From Saprospiraceae bacterium (GTDB lineage: Bacteria; Bacteroidota; Bacteroidia; Chitinophagales; Saprospiraceae): 62,883 nt of DNA. Within the stretch, counting starts at the first letter, position 1. Each line of letters starts with the position of its first letter. The notes beneath the pieces are model-generated. The model made no database searches, was not told the origin of the DNA, and saw only the letters and a list, made by a program, of their open reading frames with translations. The stretch lies in assembly GCA_016787525.1 (NCBI GenBank), contig JAEUUP010000048.1, forward strand, positions 1 through 62,883. The letters are read 5' to 3'. Of this stretch, positions 26,452 to 36,227 are shown piece by piece. The position numbers and the translations under genes were made by a program.

Positions 26452-26623
26452 CTATTGCTGGTGATTATTGATTGTCTATTTTTGAAGTAGGTGACCAGTC
26501 ATGATTTGCCATTTTATGGTCTTTTTATTCTTATTTTTTTCCTTAAAAAGTATTTTATGGATGTAAAAATTGACTGTTAACACCCTAATAGTCAATCTTG
26601 CACAATATTAGTGAATAAAAATT

Positions 26624-26653
26624 TTTGTATTCTGTAAGAATGTTCTATTTTTG
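26624..26653 (+). promoter_or_regulatory. Promoter for rpmI-rplT
   Basis: TTTG at 26624-26627, an 18-bp spacer and TATTTTTG at 26646-26653. Both boxes fit the Bacteroidota consensus. The first base of the transcript would be about 20 bp before the rpmI ATG, so rpmI-rplT can be made independently of infC. Confidence 0.65.
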
Positions 26654-26681
26654 CACCGCAATTTTTAAAAGCAATTGAATC

Positions 26682-26888
26682 ATGCCAAAAATTAAATCAA
26701 ATTCAAGCGCGAAAAAACGCTTTAAAGTGACTGGCTCTGGCAAAGTAAAACGTGCTGGCGCATACCACCGTCACTTGATGCGTAAAAAATCCGCTAAAGC
26801 TAAAAGTCGTACAGAAGGTACGATGCTTGTCAGTGAAGTTGACACACCGAGAATCAAAACTCTTTTGGGTTTCGGTAGCAACCACTAA
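26682..26888 (+). CDS. rpmI: Ribosomal protein bL35
   Basis: 68 residues, basic, beginning MPKIKSNSSAKKRFKVTGSG, which is the conserved start of bL35. Part of the large ribosomal subunit. Lies between infC (230 bp upstream, with its own promoter) and rplT (145 bp downstream). Confidence 0.97.
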   Translation: MPKIKSNSSAKKRFKVTGSGKVKRAGAYHRHLMRKKSAKAKSRTEGTMLVSEVDTPRIKTLLGFGSNH

Positions 26889-27033
26889 TGAACGATGAAA
26901 TAAGAGTAAAAGATTTTCCTAATTCATTGATTATCACTCTTTTTTATCTGTCGAAAATTTATTTTTTAACGAGAAAACAGAACAAAAGTGTTTTACTAAT
27001 AAAACCTCTGTTTTGTACTAAAAATCAAAAAAT

Positions 27034-27378
27034 ATGCCTCGTTCAGTGAACTCGGTTGCGGCTCGTGCGAGACGCAAAAAAGTATTGAAAGCAGCTCGTG
27101 GTTACTTTGGCGCACGGTCAAAAGTTTTCACAGTCGCTAAAAATGCGGTTGACAAAGCAAATGGTTACGCTTATGTTGGTCGCAAATTGAAAAAGCGTGC
27201 TTATCGCAGATTGTGGATTGCGCGTATCAATGCAGCAACACGTCAATTGGGTCTGAGCTACTCAGTTTTTATGCACAAAGTGAGTCAAGCTGGTATCGAA
27301 TTGAACCGCAAAGTATTGGCAGATTTGGCACTCAATAGCCCAGATGCATTCAAAGCATTGGTAGAGAAAGTAAAATAA
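27034..27378 (+). CDS. rplT: Ribosomal protein bL20
   Basis: 114 residues beginning [19 protein letters not shown], followed by GYFGARS and WIARINAA. It is an early assembly protein of the large subunit. Last gene of the infC group, followed by a good terminator. Confidence 0.97.
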   Translation: MPRSVNSVAARARRKKVLKAARGYFGARSKVFTVAKNAVDKANGYAYVGRKLKKRAYRRLWIARINAATRQLGLSYSVFMHKVSQAGIELNRKVLADLALNSPDAFKALVEKVK

Positions 27379-27400
27379 AGCCAGACTGGTTTTAGCACAT

Positions 27401-27436
27401 AAAAGGGAAATGGCATCAGCGATTTCCCTTTTTTAA
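27401..27436 (+). terminator. Terminator after rplT
   Basis: An 11-bp stem (AAAAGGGAAAT with ATTTCCCTTTT), a ten-base loop and a T run. The rest of 27437-27731 is AT-rich and shows nothing else. Confidence 0.8.
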
Positions 27437-27731
27437 TTGTTTATAACTATTACTCGATAATCAGAAAATTGAAAAATAAATCGCATGTTTTAGTCCATAA
27501 ATCATTGATAATCAATTTTTTGAAGAATGATACTCAATACAATTACATTTTTATTACTTGGGAGTGTTTTGAGTCATACTTATTGGTGACATAAATCAAT
27601 AAAAACGTTTATCTTGTTTCTCAATTTTGCAAACGCATTTGTTGAATTTAAATACATGAACATGTTTTCATTTTGTTAAGTGTGTACCTGTATCATTCAT
27701 TGATTTCGTAATAATTTTAATTCACTTTTTG

Positions 27732-28736
27732 ATGATTTCTACAGATATTCTTATAGTTGGTGCTGGTCCTGTTGGTTTATTCACTGTCTTTGAAGCAGGT
27801 CTATTAAAACTACGCTGTCATTTAGTTGATGCATTGCCACAAGTAGGTGGACAATTATCCGAGATTTATCCTAAAAAACCTATTTACGACATTCCTGGCT
27901 ACCCCTCAGTATTAGCGGGTGACTTGATTAAAAATTTGATGCAACAAATTGAGCCATTCAAGCCAACTTTTACTTTAGGCGAACGGGCCGAGAGTATTAA
28001 AACTCTCGACAATGGATACTTTCAATTGACAACTTCGAGAGGTACAGAAATCTCAGCTCCAGTCATCTTTATTGCAGGTGGTTTAGGATCGTTTGAGCCG
28101 CGTAAACCACCGATTGATAATATTTCACAATTTGAAGATAAAGGTGTCGAATACATTGTTCGCGACCCAGAGCTTTATCGCGGAAAAAAAGTCGTGGTAG
28201 CAGGTGGTGGCGATTCTGCACTTGACTGGTCTATTTATTTATCAGATTTGACAGAAGAATTGACATTGGTTCATCGTCGTAGTGAATTTCGAGGGGCATT
28301 AGACAGTGTAGAAAAGGTAATGCACTTACGTGATGCGGGTAAGATTAAATTAGTCACTCAATCTGAGGTAATTGGACTAAATGGCAATGGTAAACTCGAT
28401 GAAGTCATTATCAAACACGATACTGAAGGGTTAATTCATAAAAAAACAGACCATTTTGTACCTTTGTTTGGGCTTTCTCCAAAGTTAGGGCCTGTCGGTG
28501 AATGGGGCTTAGCAATTGATAAGAATGCGATTGAAGTGGACACTTTTGATTATGCAACAAGTGTAAAGGGTGTTTTTGCTGTTGGAGACATCAACACGTA
28601 TCCAGGCAAATTGAAATTGATACTTTGTGGTTTTCACGAAGCGACATTGGCGGTTCAATCTGCTTTTAAAATTGTTCACCCCGATAAAAAGCTATCTTTT
28701 AAATATACGACTGTCACAGGTATTGATGGTATGTAA
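27732..28736 (+). CDS. Ferredoxin/flavodoxin-NADP reductase (thioredoxin-reductase-like type)
   Basis: 334 residues from the ATG at 27732 (a TTG lies just before it). FAD site VGAGPVG near the N-terminus followed by GGQLSEIYPKKPIYDIPGYP, NADP site VVAGGGDSALDW in the middle and GVFAVGDINTYPGK near the C-terminus. The two Cys of thioredoxin reductases are absent, which places it with the Chlorobium/YumC-type FNR. It moves electrons between NADPH and ferredoxin. The next gene, 11 bp on, is a ferredoxin, its likely partner. Iterated word read as PSV. Confidence 0.9.
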   Translation: MISTDILIVGAGPVGLFTVFEAGLLKLRCHLVDALPQVGGQLSEIYPKKPIYDIPGYPSVLAGDLIKNLMQQIEPFKPTFTLGERAESIKTLDNGYFQLTTSRGTEISAPVIFIAGGLGSFEPRKPPIDNISQFEDKGVEYIVRDPELYRGKKVVVAGGGDSALDWSIYLSDLTEELTLVHRRSEFRGALDSVEKVMHLRDAGKIKLVTQSEVIGLNGNGKLDEVIIKHDTEGLIHKKTDHFVPLFGLSPKLGPVGEWGLAIDKNAIEVDTFDYATSVKGVFAVGDINTYPGKLKLILCGFHEATLAVQSAFKIVHPDKKLSFKYTTVTGIDGM

Positions 28737-28747
28737 AACGTTCGACT

Positions 28748-29074
28748 ATGAAAGAGAGTATCTTTATAAAAGTGATTGACCGATTCGAGAAGGCTCATGA
28801 TTTAGAAGTGCCATTAGGTGTACCCCTCAGTCTGATGGAAGTTTGCAAAAGCTATGAACTGCCTGTCGAAGGCGTATGCGGAGGGATGGCACTCTGTGCG
28901 ACTTGTCAAGTTTATGTCGAAAGTGAACATGAGCTATCAGAACCGACAGACGACGAGTGGGCAATGCTTGACCAAGCGATGCACGTCAAAGACAACAGTC
29001 GTTTGGGTTGTCAGATAAAGATGAGAGAAGAAATTGACGGACTTGTGGTGCGTTTGGCACCCGAACAAGTATAG
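28748..29074 (+). CDS. 2Fe-2S ferredoxin
   Basis: 108 residues. Cluster ligands in VCGGMALCATC (C-x5-C-x2-C) and the fourth Cys in LGCQI, the pattern of adrenodoxin-type ferredoxins. Cotranscribed with the upstream NADP reductase by position (11 bp gap), so it probably accepts electrons from it for an unknown oxygenase or biosynthetic enzyme. Iterated word read as PLS. Confidence 0.92.
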   Translation: MKESIFIKVIDRFEKAHDLEVPLGVPLSLMEVCKSYELPVEGVCGGMALCATCQVYVESEHELSEPTDDEWAMLDQAMHVKDNSRLGCQIKMREEIDGLVVRLAPEQV

Positions 29075-29267
29075 GTGTTTATTGGGTTTTTAATATAAAA
29101 ATGATAGCAAGACGACAGACCAACTCTTTAAATCGGACTTTTTATTCAATACTGAGGGGGGCATATTTTCAACTTCGGCTAATAAGTCTAACCATTTTTT
29201 CTCTAGTTTTTTCCATGAAGGTGCTATACTTTGGTGTATTTTTCTAACTTTTTGATGCTAAAATAAG

Positions 29268-29302
29268 AAAAGTATTGAAAGCTTATGACCTTCAATACTT
29301 TA
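29268..29302. terminator. Hairpin between convergent genes
   Basis: AAAGTATTGAA and TTCAATACTTT arms around a ten-base loop, between the ferredoxin and DUF3467 genes. A copy of the iterated word (six Gs) lies upstream at 29149. Confidence 0.6.
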
Positions 29303-29330
29303 AAAACAAGGTTTATCAATTCACTTTGTC

Positions 29331-29648
29331 TTAAGCTTGCGCAGTAGGTGTGTTAAAATTCATAGGAAAAGGTGGAACATCTTTTTCTTCAATTGAACCG
29401 AACTGTTGCTCAAATTTGCGAACATTATCTACTAATGCACCCAATAAACGTTTAGCGTGTTCAGGTGTCAAAATAATGCGGCTTTTGACTTTAGCTTGGG
29501 GTACATTAGGCATCATGCGCACAAAATCAATGACAAACTCCGTATTTGAATGAGAAATAATAGCTAAGTTTGAATATATACCTTCTGCAATATCTTCAGG
29601 GAGTTCGATATTAATCTGACCTTGGTTTGGAACTTGTTGATTTGCCAT
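29331..29648 (-). CDS. DUF3467 domain protein
   Basis: 105 residues. The core (INIELPEDIAEGIYSNLAII, VIDFVRMMPNVPQAKVKSRIILTPEHAKRLL) matches the small DUF3467 family common in Bacteroidota. No signal or membrane segment; the role is not established. Single gene followed by a hairpin. Confidence 0.85.
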   Translation of the reverse strand: MANQQVPNQGQINIELPEDIAEGIYSNLAIISHSNTEFVIDFVRMMPNVPQAKVKSRIILTPEHAKRLLGALVDNVRKFEQQFGSIEEKDVPPFPMNFNTPTAQA

Positions 29649-29749
29649 AATTATAAATTTTATGATGAAAAATAGCGAGTTTAATCAATATAATAACCTA
29701 TAAGTAGTTATACGGGCAAAACTACTCAAAGTTACTGATTTTAATGCAG

Positions 29750-29784
29750 AAAAGCGAAACCTTTCATTTGAAAGGTTTCGCTTT
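29750..29784 (-). terminator. Terminator hairpin after the PUR-like gene
   Basis: A stem of about 16 bp (AAAGCGAAACCTTTCA with its complement, two-base loop) ending in an A/T-rich run, 57 bp beyond the stop of the gene at 29841. Confidence 0.7.
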
Positions 29785-29840
29785 ATGAACTAAAGAAAGA
29801 GCGATGTCAATCTTGTATATCCATTTTTATGTGTTGTTGA

Positions 29841-30248
29841 TTACCAACTCATATCATCGTCATCTAAATCTTTTCTTTTGAAAACGACTTTCTTTATTTC
29901 TTCACTGTCATTGTCTGTCACATCTTCTTGTTCTTCCCGAACACGCGCCTCATATTCTTCTTGACGACGAGCAAATTCATCGTAATCATATTGAGGCATC
30001 AAATCAGTCTTGATGTAATTGATAGTTTCTTCAAGTGACTCGATAAAGCGATTGAAGTCTTCTTTGTAAAGGAAGATTTTATGACGTTCATAACCGCCGT
30101 CCATACGGCGACTACTTTCAGTTAAGGTCAAATAATAATCTTCCCCTTTTGTTCTACGAACGTCAAAAAAGTAAGTTCTTCGTTTTCCTGCGCGTACTTT
30201 CTTTGAATAAACACTTTCAAATTTCCGCGAATGTCTCTCATTATCCAC
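29841..30248 (-). CDS. PUR-alpha-like nucleic-acid-binding protein (DUF3276)
   Basis: 135 residues. N-terminal KFESVYSKKVRAGKRRTYFFDVRRTKGEDYYLTLTES is the single PUR repeat found in Bacteroidota and spirochaetes, which binds single-stranded DNA or RNA as a dimer. The C-terminal 40 residues are acidic and probably disordered. Known relatives act as nucleic-acid-binding regulators; the target here is unknown. Confidence 0.85.
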   Translation of the reverse strand: MDNERHSRKFESVYSKKVRAGKRRTYFFDVRRTKGEDYYLTLTESSRRMDGGYERHKIFLYKEDFNRFIESLEETINYIKTDLMPQYDYDEFARRQEEYEARVREEQEDVTDNDSEEIKKVVFKRKDLDDDDMSW

Positions 30249-30491
30249 TTCTTCTTATTTTGGATTGAAAAATTAATGAAAAGAAAAAATGTGTTGATTT
30301 GAGACAAAAGTAAAGCAAATGTTTGAATTTTTAGCTTTAATTCAATTTTTTTCAAACTAAAATTCAATTAAAGCTCATTTTTATTTGTATAATAAAATAA
30401 TTTTTAATTTTTTATGTTGAAAAAAACTTGATTCGCAAATTATTATTTCATTCTCTGATAAACACTTTTCAGTAAAATAATAATGTTTACA

Positions 30492-31229
30492 TTAAAGTTT
30501 GTGCTTTTCAATCATTTCTAGTAATTCGTCCCGATAATTTTTGCCTATGGGTAAATGTTTGGGCTGTCCTTTTTCCAAAACTTCGACCATATTGCCAACA
30601 ATAGCATGTATCTTGTCCATACCAACGATAAAAGACCGATGCACACGTACAAATTGCGATATAGGTAATTTGTCTTCTAAACTTTTCATAGTTTGGAGAG
30701 AGATAATGCGTCCCGTTTCTGTACGAATAATGACATAATCTTTCAAACCTTCGATATATAAAATTTCTGAAAATTTGACACGTTGAAGCTTCTTGTCTGC
30801 TTTTACGAATATATAGTCAGGTTTGTCATCTGTTCCCCCTTCTGTATTTACAGCTGTTTTGGCTTCTTGATGGTGCAATTCGTACTGTTCATTGGCTTTG
30901 TTGACTGCTTTCATAAATCTATCCATCGAAATTGGTTTCAGTAGATAGTCAATAGCGTTCAGTTCAAAACCTTCAACGGCATATTGTTGATAAGCTGTTG
31001 TGAAAATCACCATAGGGGGAGTTTTCAATGTTTTCAAAAATTCAATGCCAGTCAATTGTGGCATTTGTATGTCTAAAAACATTAGGTCAATATCATTGTT
31101 TTTCAATGCTTCATTGGCTTCAAAGGCATTGTTGCAGCGAGCGATTAATTGCAAATTGGGCATTCTGGACACGTAAGTTTCCAATACATCTAAAGCCAAC
31201 GGCTCGTCATCAACGATGATTACTTTCAT
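30492..31229 (-). CDS. LytTR-family response regulator
   Basis: 245 residues. Receiver domain with the acidic pocket VDDEP and phospho-acceptor Asp 53 in FLDIQMPQ, then a C-terminal LytTR DNA-binding domain (from about 140: DYIFVKADKKLQRVKFSEILYIEG, FVRVHRSFIV). It lies 30 bp downstream of its sensor kinase gene and is probably cotranscribed. The genes controlled cannot be read from here. Confidence 0.93.
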   Translation of the reverse strand: MKVIIVDDEPLALDVLETYVSRMPNLQLIARCNNAFEANEALKNNDIDLMFLDIQMPQLTGIEFLKTLKTPPMVIFTTAYQQYAVEGFELNAIDYLLKPISMDRFMKAVNKANEQYELHHQEAKTAVNTEGGTDDKPDYIFVKADKKLQRVKFSEILYIEGLKDYVIIRTETGRIISLQTMKSLEDKLPISQFVRVHRSFIVGMDKIHAIVGNMVEVLEKGQPKHLPIGKNYRDELLEMIEKHKL

Positions 31230-31259
31230 TTATCTTTTATTTTTATATTTTTAAAAAAA

Positions 31260-32345
31260 TTAAATTATAGGCTCGGACAAAACTCCATTAGCTAAAAGTT
31301 TTAGCCATAAATTGACAGCATAGGTATTGGGTTTATCATATACCTCAAGATGGTGGTTGCTTTTATATAGAATATCTAAACGACGTTTGACATTGACTAA
31401 ACCAATGCCTCCACTTCTACGATGATCTTGACTGGGTTGCTTCTCAGGTTTAGAATTTTCAACATATAGATTTAATTCACCACCCTCCAAATAAATGTGT
31501 ATATGTACAAAACCTGGCGAAATATGATTACTAGCTCCGTGTTTAAACGCATTTTCGATAAACGCGATAAAAATCAAGGGCGCAACCGTTAAGTCACCAA
31601 TAGAGCCTTCAACATCAAATTTGATATCCATATTTTTATGTCTCAAACGCTCCAAATCTAAGTAATTGCGAATATAATTTACTTCTTTACTGAGGGGTAC
31701 TTGTGCTTCATTGCACTCATAGAGCATATAACGCATCATTTCTGACAACTTTATGACTACTTCGGGGGCCTCATCTGACTTTTTGAGTGTCAAAGCATAC
31801 AAACTGTTGAGCGTATTGAACAGAAAATGTGGGTTAATTTGTGATTTCAAAAAATTTAATTCTGTTTGCATCGTTCGCGTTTCAAGATCACGTTGCGTCT
31901 GGGTATTGCGCACCCAATCTGATGAAATCTTTACAATTGTAGAAATTCCTGCAGTCATCAATGAGATAAGATAATAGTACGATTGATGCGAAATTAAAAA
32001 ATCTTGGTCTTCGGGAAAATGTTGAAATTTCTGGAAAAATATAAAAACTTTTATAGGTGTCAGAACCAAAGCTGTGCCAACCAAACCAACCAAATAGTGA
32101 ATTAACTTATTAGGTTTCAGATATTTAGGTATTAGAAACTCGCTATTAATATAATATATAGCAGCATAGAATAGAACATTAACCAACTCATTAGTAAAAA
32201 AGTGCATAAAACTGGCATCGCCACCTTGCATCTCGCTCAATGTCAATACACAAAGCAAGACGAACCAAAATGCTGCATGATAAATGGTTCGACGAGTCAA
32301 TAGACGTTTGATATTTGCCAATAAATCGTTCATTTTCAAAGACAA
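31260..32345 (-). CDS. LytS-type sensor histidine kinase
   Basis: 361 residues. About four membrane segments in the first 140 residues, then the His_kinase domain with phospho-acceptor His 173 in QINPHFLFNTLNSL, and a HATPase domain (PLIFIAFIENAFKHG; SGGIGLVNVKRRL). There is no large extracellular sensor domain, so the signal may be sensed in the membrane. An alternative start is Met 5. Pairs with the LytTR regulator downstream. Iterated word read as PLS (31688). Confidence 0.92.
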   Translation of the reverse strand: MSLKMNDLLANIKRLLTRRTIYHAAFWFVLLCVLTLSEMQGGDASFMHFFTNELVNVLFYAAIYYINSEFLIPKYLKPNKLIHYLVGLVGTALVLTPIKVFIFFQKFQHFPEDQDFLISHQSYYYLISLMTAGISTIVKISSDWVRNTQTQRDLETRTMQTELNFLKSQINPHFLFNTLNSLYALTLKKSDEAPEVVIKLSEMMRYMLYECNEAQVPLSKEVNYIRNYLDLERLRHKNMDIKFDVEGSIGDLTVAPLIFIAFIENAFKHGASNHISPGFVHIHIYLEGGELNLYVENSKPEKQPSQDHRRSGGIGLVNVKRRLDILYKSNHHLEVYDKPNTYAVNLWLKLLANGVLSEPII

Positions 32346-32457
32346 ATAAAGGAATAGTGGGGACGATTATTTGTTTTTTTTAGATAGAATGATAACTCTG
32401 TTGGATAAAAATCAATTTTATACTTTCGATAAAGCATAAAACAGTTATTTTTACCCT

Positions 32458-33588
32458 ATGAAAATTGGTTACGACGCAAAAAGAGCTTTTCACAATTTTA
32501 CAGGTTTGGGCAATTATAGCCGCACTTTGATTGAAACACTCACAACTCATTTTCCCGAAAATGAATACCATCTTTTTACACCTAAGCTCAATGATTTGCA
32601 GCGTGTTACTAAAATCACGATGCATCCTTCCGTAAAAGTACATACACCAGAAGATACTTTAGGAAAAAAGCTTTCTGCATTATGGCGTTCTTATACCATA
32701 AAAAACGATATTGAAAAACAAGGTATTCAAATTTTTCATGGTCTTTCGCATGAACTACCCCTCAGTACACCATCTACCACACGTACTGTTGTCACTATTC
32801 ACGATTTGATACATGAACGTTATCCATCATTTTATCCTTTTATAGATCGAAAAGTTTATTCTTTCAAATTCAAACGAGCGTGCCAACAAGCGGATGCCGT
32901 AGTTGCTATCAGCGAACAGACTAAACAGGATATTATTGACTTTTATAAAATAGATGCCTCAAAAGTTCAAGTTATTTATCAATCATGTGATCCAATTTTT
33001 TATAAAAATAGACCCCTCAGTATCGAATCCGAAATTTTGAAAAAATACAATTTACCAAACCATTTTTTACTTTATGTTGGCACTATTAATGAAAGGAAAA
33101 ATTTATTAGGACTTGTAAAAGCATTGAAAGCAATTGACAATCAAAAAGATATAAAATTAGTTGTGATTGGCGATGGTGGCGATTATTTAACTAAAGTCAA
33201 AAAATTTGTTACCGATAATGACCTTCACAACCGCATTGTATTCATTCCGAAAATAGATTTTCAAGATTTACCGACCATTTATAAATTGGCTCGCATCTTT
33301 GTATTGCCTTCTTTTTTTGAAGGTTTTGGTATTCCAATTATTGAGGCATTGTGGTCGGGTGTGCCAGTTATTTCGAGTGTGGATTCATGTTTTTCGGAAG
33401 CAGGTGGACCTCATTCTATTTATATCAATCCTTATAATGTGGATGAATTGGTTCATGCAATTGATCTTGTTTGGCATGATGAAACACTTCGCAACTATAT
33501 GATACTGAGGGGGTATGAGTATGTCGAAAAATTCAAAGATGACCAAATTGGTGCAACGTGGATAAAATTATATGAATCGCTTTTATGA
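32458..33588 (+). CDS. Family 4 glycosyltransferase
   Basis: 376 residues, GT-B fold. N-terminal MKIGYDAKRAFHNFTGLGNYSR matches the acceptor-domain glycine loop of WbdA/mannosyltransferase-like GT4 enzymes, and the donor site shows LYVGTINERKNL and FFEGFGIPIIEALWSGVPVI with the EX7E pattern. It transfers a sugar from an NDP-sugar, probably to LPS or capsule precursors; the sugar is unknown. Three copies of the iterated word (PLS, PLS and ILRG). Confidence 0.9.
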   Translation: MKIGYDAKRAFHNFTGLGNYSRTLIETLTTHFPENEYHLFTPKLNDLQRVTKITMHPSVKVHTPEDTLGKKLSALWRSYTIKNDIEKQGIQIFHGLSHELPLSTPSTTRTVVTIHDLIHERYPSFYPFIDRKVYSFKFKRACQQADAVVAISEQTKQDIIDFYKIDASKVQVIYQSCDPIFYKNRPLSIESEILKKYNLPNHFLLYVGTINERKNLLGLVKALKAIDNQKDIKLVVIGDGGDYLTKVKKFVTDNDLHNRIVFIPKIDFQDLPTIYKLARIFVLPSFFEGFGIPIIEALWSGVPVISSVDSCFSEAGGPHSIYINPYNVDELVHAIDLVWHDETLRNYMILRGYEYVEKFKDDQIGATWIKLYESLL

Positions 33589-33617
33589 ATCTATATCTCA
33601 CCTAACTAAAAAAATCA

Positions 33618-33625
33618 TAAATTTG
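33618..33625 (+). promoter_or_regulatory. -7 box TAAATTTG
   Basis: Matches TAnnTTTG, 55 bp before the lptE start. Confidence 0.45.
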
Positions 33626-33679
33626 CCGCCCAATAACAGCTTTTAAACATTTATAGCGTTTTCAGGTAAAATCATTTGC

Positions 33680-34195
33680 ATGAATTGGATAAAAAATAGC
33701 CGTTTTTTGTTCTTGTTTTGCTCTATTATAGAGCTTAACGTGGGTTGTTATTCGTTTAGAGGCGTAACAATCTCTCCTGAAACGAAGACATTTTCAGTCA
33801 GTTTATTTTCAAATAATGCGCAAGCTGCACCACCAACTTTGGCACAAAATTTTACAGAAAGACTCAAAGATAAAATCAGGAATAATACGCGATTGAGTTT
33901 AGTCAATTCTGAAAGTGCAGATTTGGTATTTGTGGGGCAAGTTGTAGGCTACGATGTACAAGCCATTGCACCACAGCCTGGTCAAGTGGCCCAAACCAAT
34001 CAGTTGCGCATTGCTATCAATGTCGAGTTGACCGATAATAAAAATGAGAAAGGTTCTTGGAAACAAACATTTACTTTCCAAGCCGATTTTCCTGGCACCG
34101 CGCAATTGTTGCAAGTACAAGAGCAGCTAATTAAGACCATTACAGACAAAATTCTGGAAGATATATTTAATAAAGCGTTCACAGAAAATTGGTAA
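33680..34195 (+). CDS. lptE: LPS-assembly lipoprotein LptE family
   Basis: 171 residues. Signal peptide with lipobox ending NVGC at about residue 27, then YSFRGVTISPETKTFSVSLFSN, the start typical of Bacteroidota LptE. It should sit as a plug in the LptD barrel and help place LPS in the outer membrane. It leads the common Bacteroidota order lptE, TPR-like protein, secG, with gaps under 90 bp. Confidence 0.85.
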   Translation: MNWIKNSRFLFLFCSIIELNVGCYSFRGVTISPETKTFSVSLFSNNAQAAPPTLAQNFTERLKDKIRNNTRLSLVNSESADLVFVGQVVGYDVQAIAPQPGQVAQTNQLRIAINVELTDNKNEKGSWKQTFTFQADFPGTAQLLQVQEQLIKTITDKILEDIFNKAFTENW

Positions 34196-34282
34196 TTTTC
34201 AGAAAAACGCTGTATTTTGTTCCCGATATTCTAAAAAAACAGTGCAACACATTGCTGATACCCCTCAGTATCAAATTAAAAA

Positions 34283-35785
34283 ATGACCAACGAGCAATTA
34301 ACAGCTTATTTGCAAGACGAGACTTATTTGTACTCGGTGAGTTATGAGGAGTTGAAAACCCTTGTGATGCACTATCCATATTCGGCAAATCTGCGTATTT
34401 TGCTCTTAAAAAAGTCTTATTTAGAACAAAACAAAGACTACGAACGCAATTTACAGATGTCTGCTACTTATTCTACCAACCGCAAACATTTGTTCAAAAC
34501 AATAAAAAAACTAAAGTCTTTTCAACTGACTCCACAAAATGTGATTTTAGGTGAAGACTATTTGGAGTTAGCAGAATTGAGCAATATTGAACGGCTTTTG
34601 GCAGAGCGTCAAGTGGTGCAAGCCATTCATACAGCAACGAGAGAGGAGTCTTTAGCCCCCGATTGGAAGTTAGAAATTGATGATTTAGCATTCAATAGTG
34701 CAGAGAACGAGGAGGCAGGTTTTGATTTAGAAGAGATAACACAAAAGATTGATAATCAACTAACTAAACCAAGAACGGAAGACGAAGAAATTGATTCACT
34801 TATCAATAGTTTGGTAACAGAGTACGCCGCTGAGTCTGCTGATGAAGATACATCATTTGACATTTCAATAGATACTTCGAGTCGCCAAGTAGCAGCACAA
34901 CAAGTTGAAAAACAACACTTTGAGGAATCAAGTGTAATGTTTTTACCTCTTGAGGAGAGCGAATTTTTGCCCCCCTCAGTCGCTTCCGAGTCTTTTTTGG
35001 ATTTTTTGGACGAAGAGGCAGAAAAAAGCGAGGTGGAAGATGACATTATTGATAATGAAATTATGGTTTTGACTCATTCAAAACCACATGAATCTGAACA
35101 AATTGAGGTTAAACATATTGAAACTGCTGATGTCATTACATTACAAACAGAGCAGAAGGAAGACGTGAAAAAAGCAAACATAGAATTAGAAATTGTCAAT
35201 CAAACGAAAGCTCCTATCGTCGAAAAAACGAGCATAGAAACATCGCTTGAAAGAAAACCAAGTTTTACTGAGTGGTTGAGTCAATTCAGAATGACACCTT
35301 CCGTATCAACAACTTTGCCCAATAAATCAGAAAGTAAAACTGCAGAAGTACTTGTTAATCAGGTTGTTACGCGATTAGATACGAGTGATGAAGAGGCTCG
35401 AAAAGTTAGCCGAAAAAATATGATTGATTTGTTTGAGGAGAAAGCCGATGTACCAGATAATATCTTTGGTTTGACAATTCCTGTTAAACCAAAAGCTGAA
35501 TTACAAAATAAAGCAGCTGAAATTATACCAGAGGATGAGGACGAAGACGATGAAATTTTTTCTATTGAGTCCGAAAATAGCCGAAAAAAACGCCCAATGC
35601 ATCAGTTAGCCGTCAAAAGTTTGGTAGAAGATGATGAGTTGGTATCAGAAACGTTGGCTGATTTGTTGGTATGGCAAGGGAATTCTTTGAAAGCAATTGA
35701 AATGTATCGAAAATTGATTTTGAAATTTCCCGAAAAAAGTATTTACTTTGCAACCAAAATTGAAAAAATCAGTAAAAATCCATGA
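34283..35785 (+). CDS. Acidic TPR-end protein in the lptE-secG cluster
   Basis: 500 residues. N-terminal helical part (about 1-115), a long acidic low-complexity middle (about 140-430), and a C-terminal TPR-like pair (LADLLVWQGNSLKAIEMYRKLILKFPEKS). No signal peptide, so cytoplasmic. Function unknown, but it lies between lptE and secG, suggesting an envelope role. Copies of the iterated word occur just before the start (34261) and within (34970, as PSV). Confidence 0.75.
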   Translation: MTNEQLTAYLQDETYLYSVSYEELKTLVMHYPYSANLRILLLKKSYLEQNKDYERNLQMSATYSTNRKHLFKTIKKLKSFQLTPQNVILGEDYLELAELSNIERLLAERQVVQAIHTATREESLAPDWKLEIDDLAFNSAENEEAGFDLEEITQKIDNQLTKPRTEDEEIDSLINSLVTEYAAESADEDTSFDISIDTSSRQVAAQQVEKQHFEESSVMFLPLEESEFLPPSVASESFLDFLDEEAEKSEVEDDIIDNEIMVLTHSKPHESEQIEVKHIETADVITLQTEQKEDVKKANIELEIVNQTKAPIVEKTSIETSLERKPSFTEWLSQFRMTPSVSTTLPNKSESKTAEVLVNQVVTRLDTSDEEARKVSRKNMIDLFEEKADVPDNIFGLTIPVKPKAELQNKAAEIIPEDEDEDDEIFSIESENSRKKRPMHQLAVKSLVEDDELVSETLADLLVWQGNSLKAIEMYRKLILKFPEKSIYFATKIEKISKNP

Positions 35786-35861
35786 AAGTGATTAATAATA
35801 GCTTTCCAAAAAGTTAGAATCGTTAATCATTATTAGTAAATTCAATAAAAAAATAATAAAA

Positions 35862-36125
35862 ATGTTAGGTGTATTGACAGTATTGACAGCTATTGTAGCT
35901 CTTTTGTTGATGTTAGCAGTTTTGATTCAAAATCCTAAAGGCGGCGGTATTGACACAACTTATGGTTCGGGTGCGCAACAAATGTTCGGCGCAGCTCGCT
36001 CAACTGAGACAATCGAAAAAATAACTTGGTATCTGATTGCAGCTTTGGCTGTTTTGTGTATCGCTTCTTATTTTGCTATTTCAAAAGGTGCAGGTGCAGC
36101 AGATATTAAATTGCAATCGCAATAA
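35862..36125 (+). CDS. secG: Protein translocase subunit SecG
   Basis: 87 residues with two membrane segments (about 3-22 and 52-72) and the conserved NPKGGGI loop after the first. Part of the SecYEG channel. Lies 76 bp after the TPR-end gene and is followed by two hairpins. Confidence 0.92.
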   Translation: MLGVLTVLTAIVALLLMLAVLIQNPKGGGIDTTYGSGAQQMFGAARSTETIEKITWYLIAALAVLCIASYFAISKGAGAADIKLQSQ

Positions 36126-36128
36126 TCT

Positions 36129-36221
36129 AAAAGATAGGTTTTGTTTTTTTAAAACTATCTTTTTCCTAAAATATCAACTCTTAGTCCAACTGATTGTTTA
36201 ATTAGTTGGACTAATTTTTTT
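36129..36221 (+). terminator. Tandem terminators after secG
   Basis: First hairpin 36129-36163 (AAAGATAG with CTATCTTT, U-rich end). Second hairpin 36181-36214 (TTAGTCCAACT with AGTTGGACTAA) followed by eight Ts, ending just before the mqnD start. Confidence 0.75.
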
Positions 36222-36227
36222 TGATTT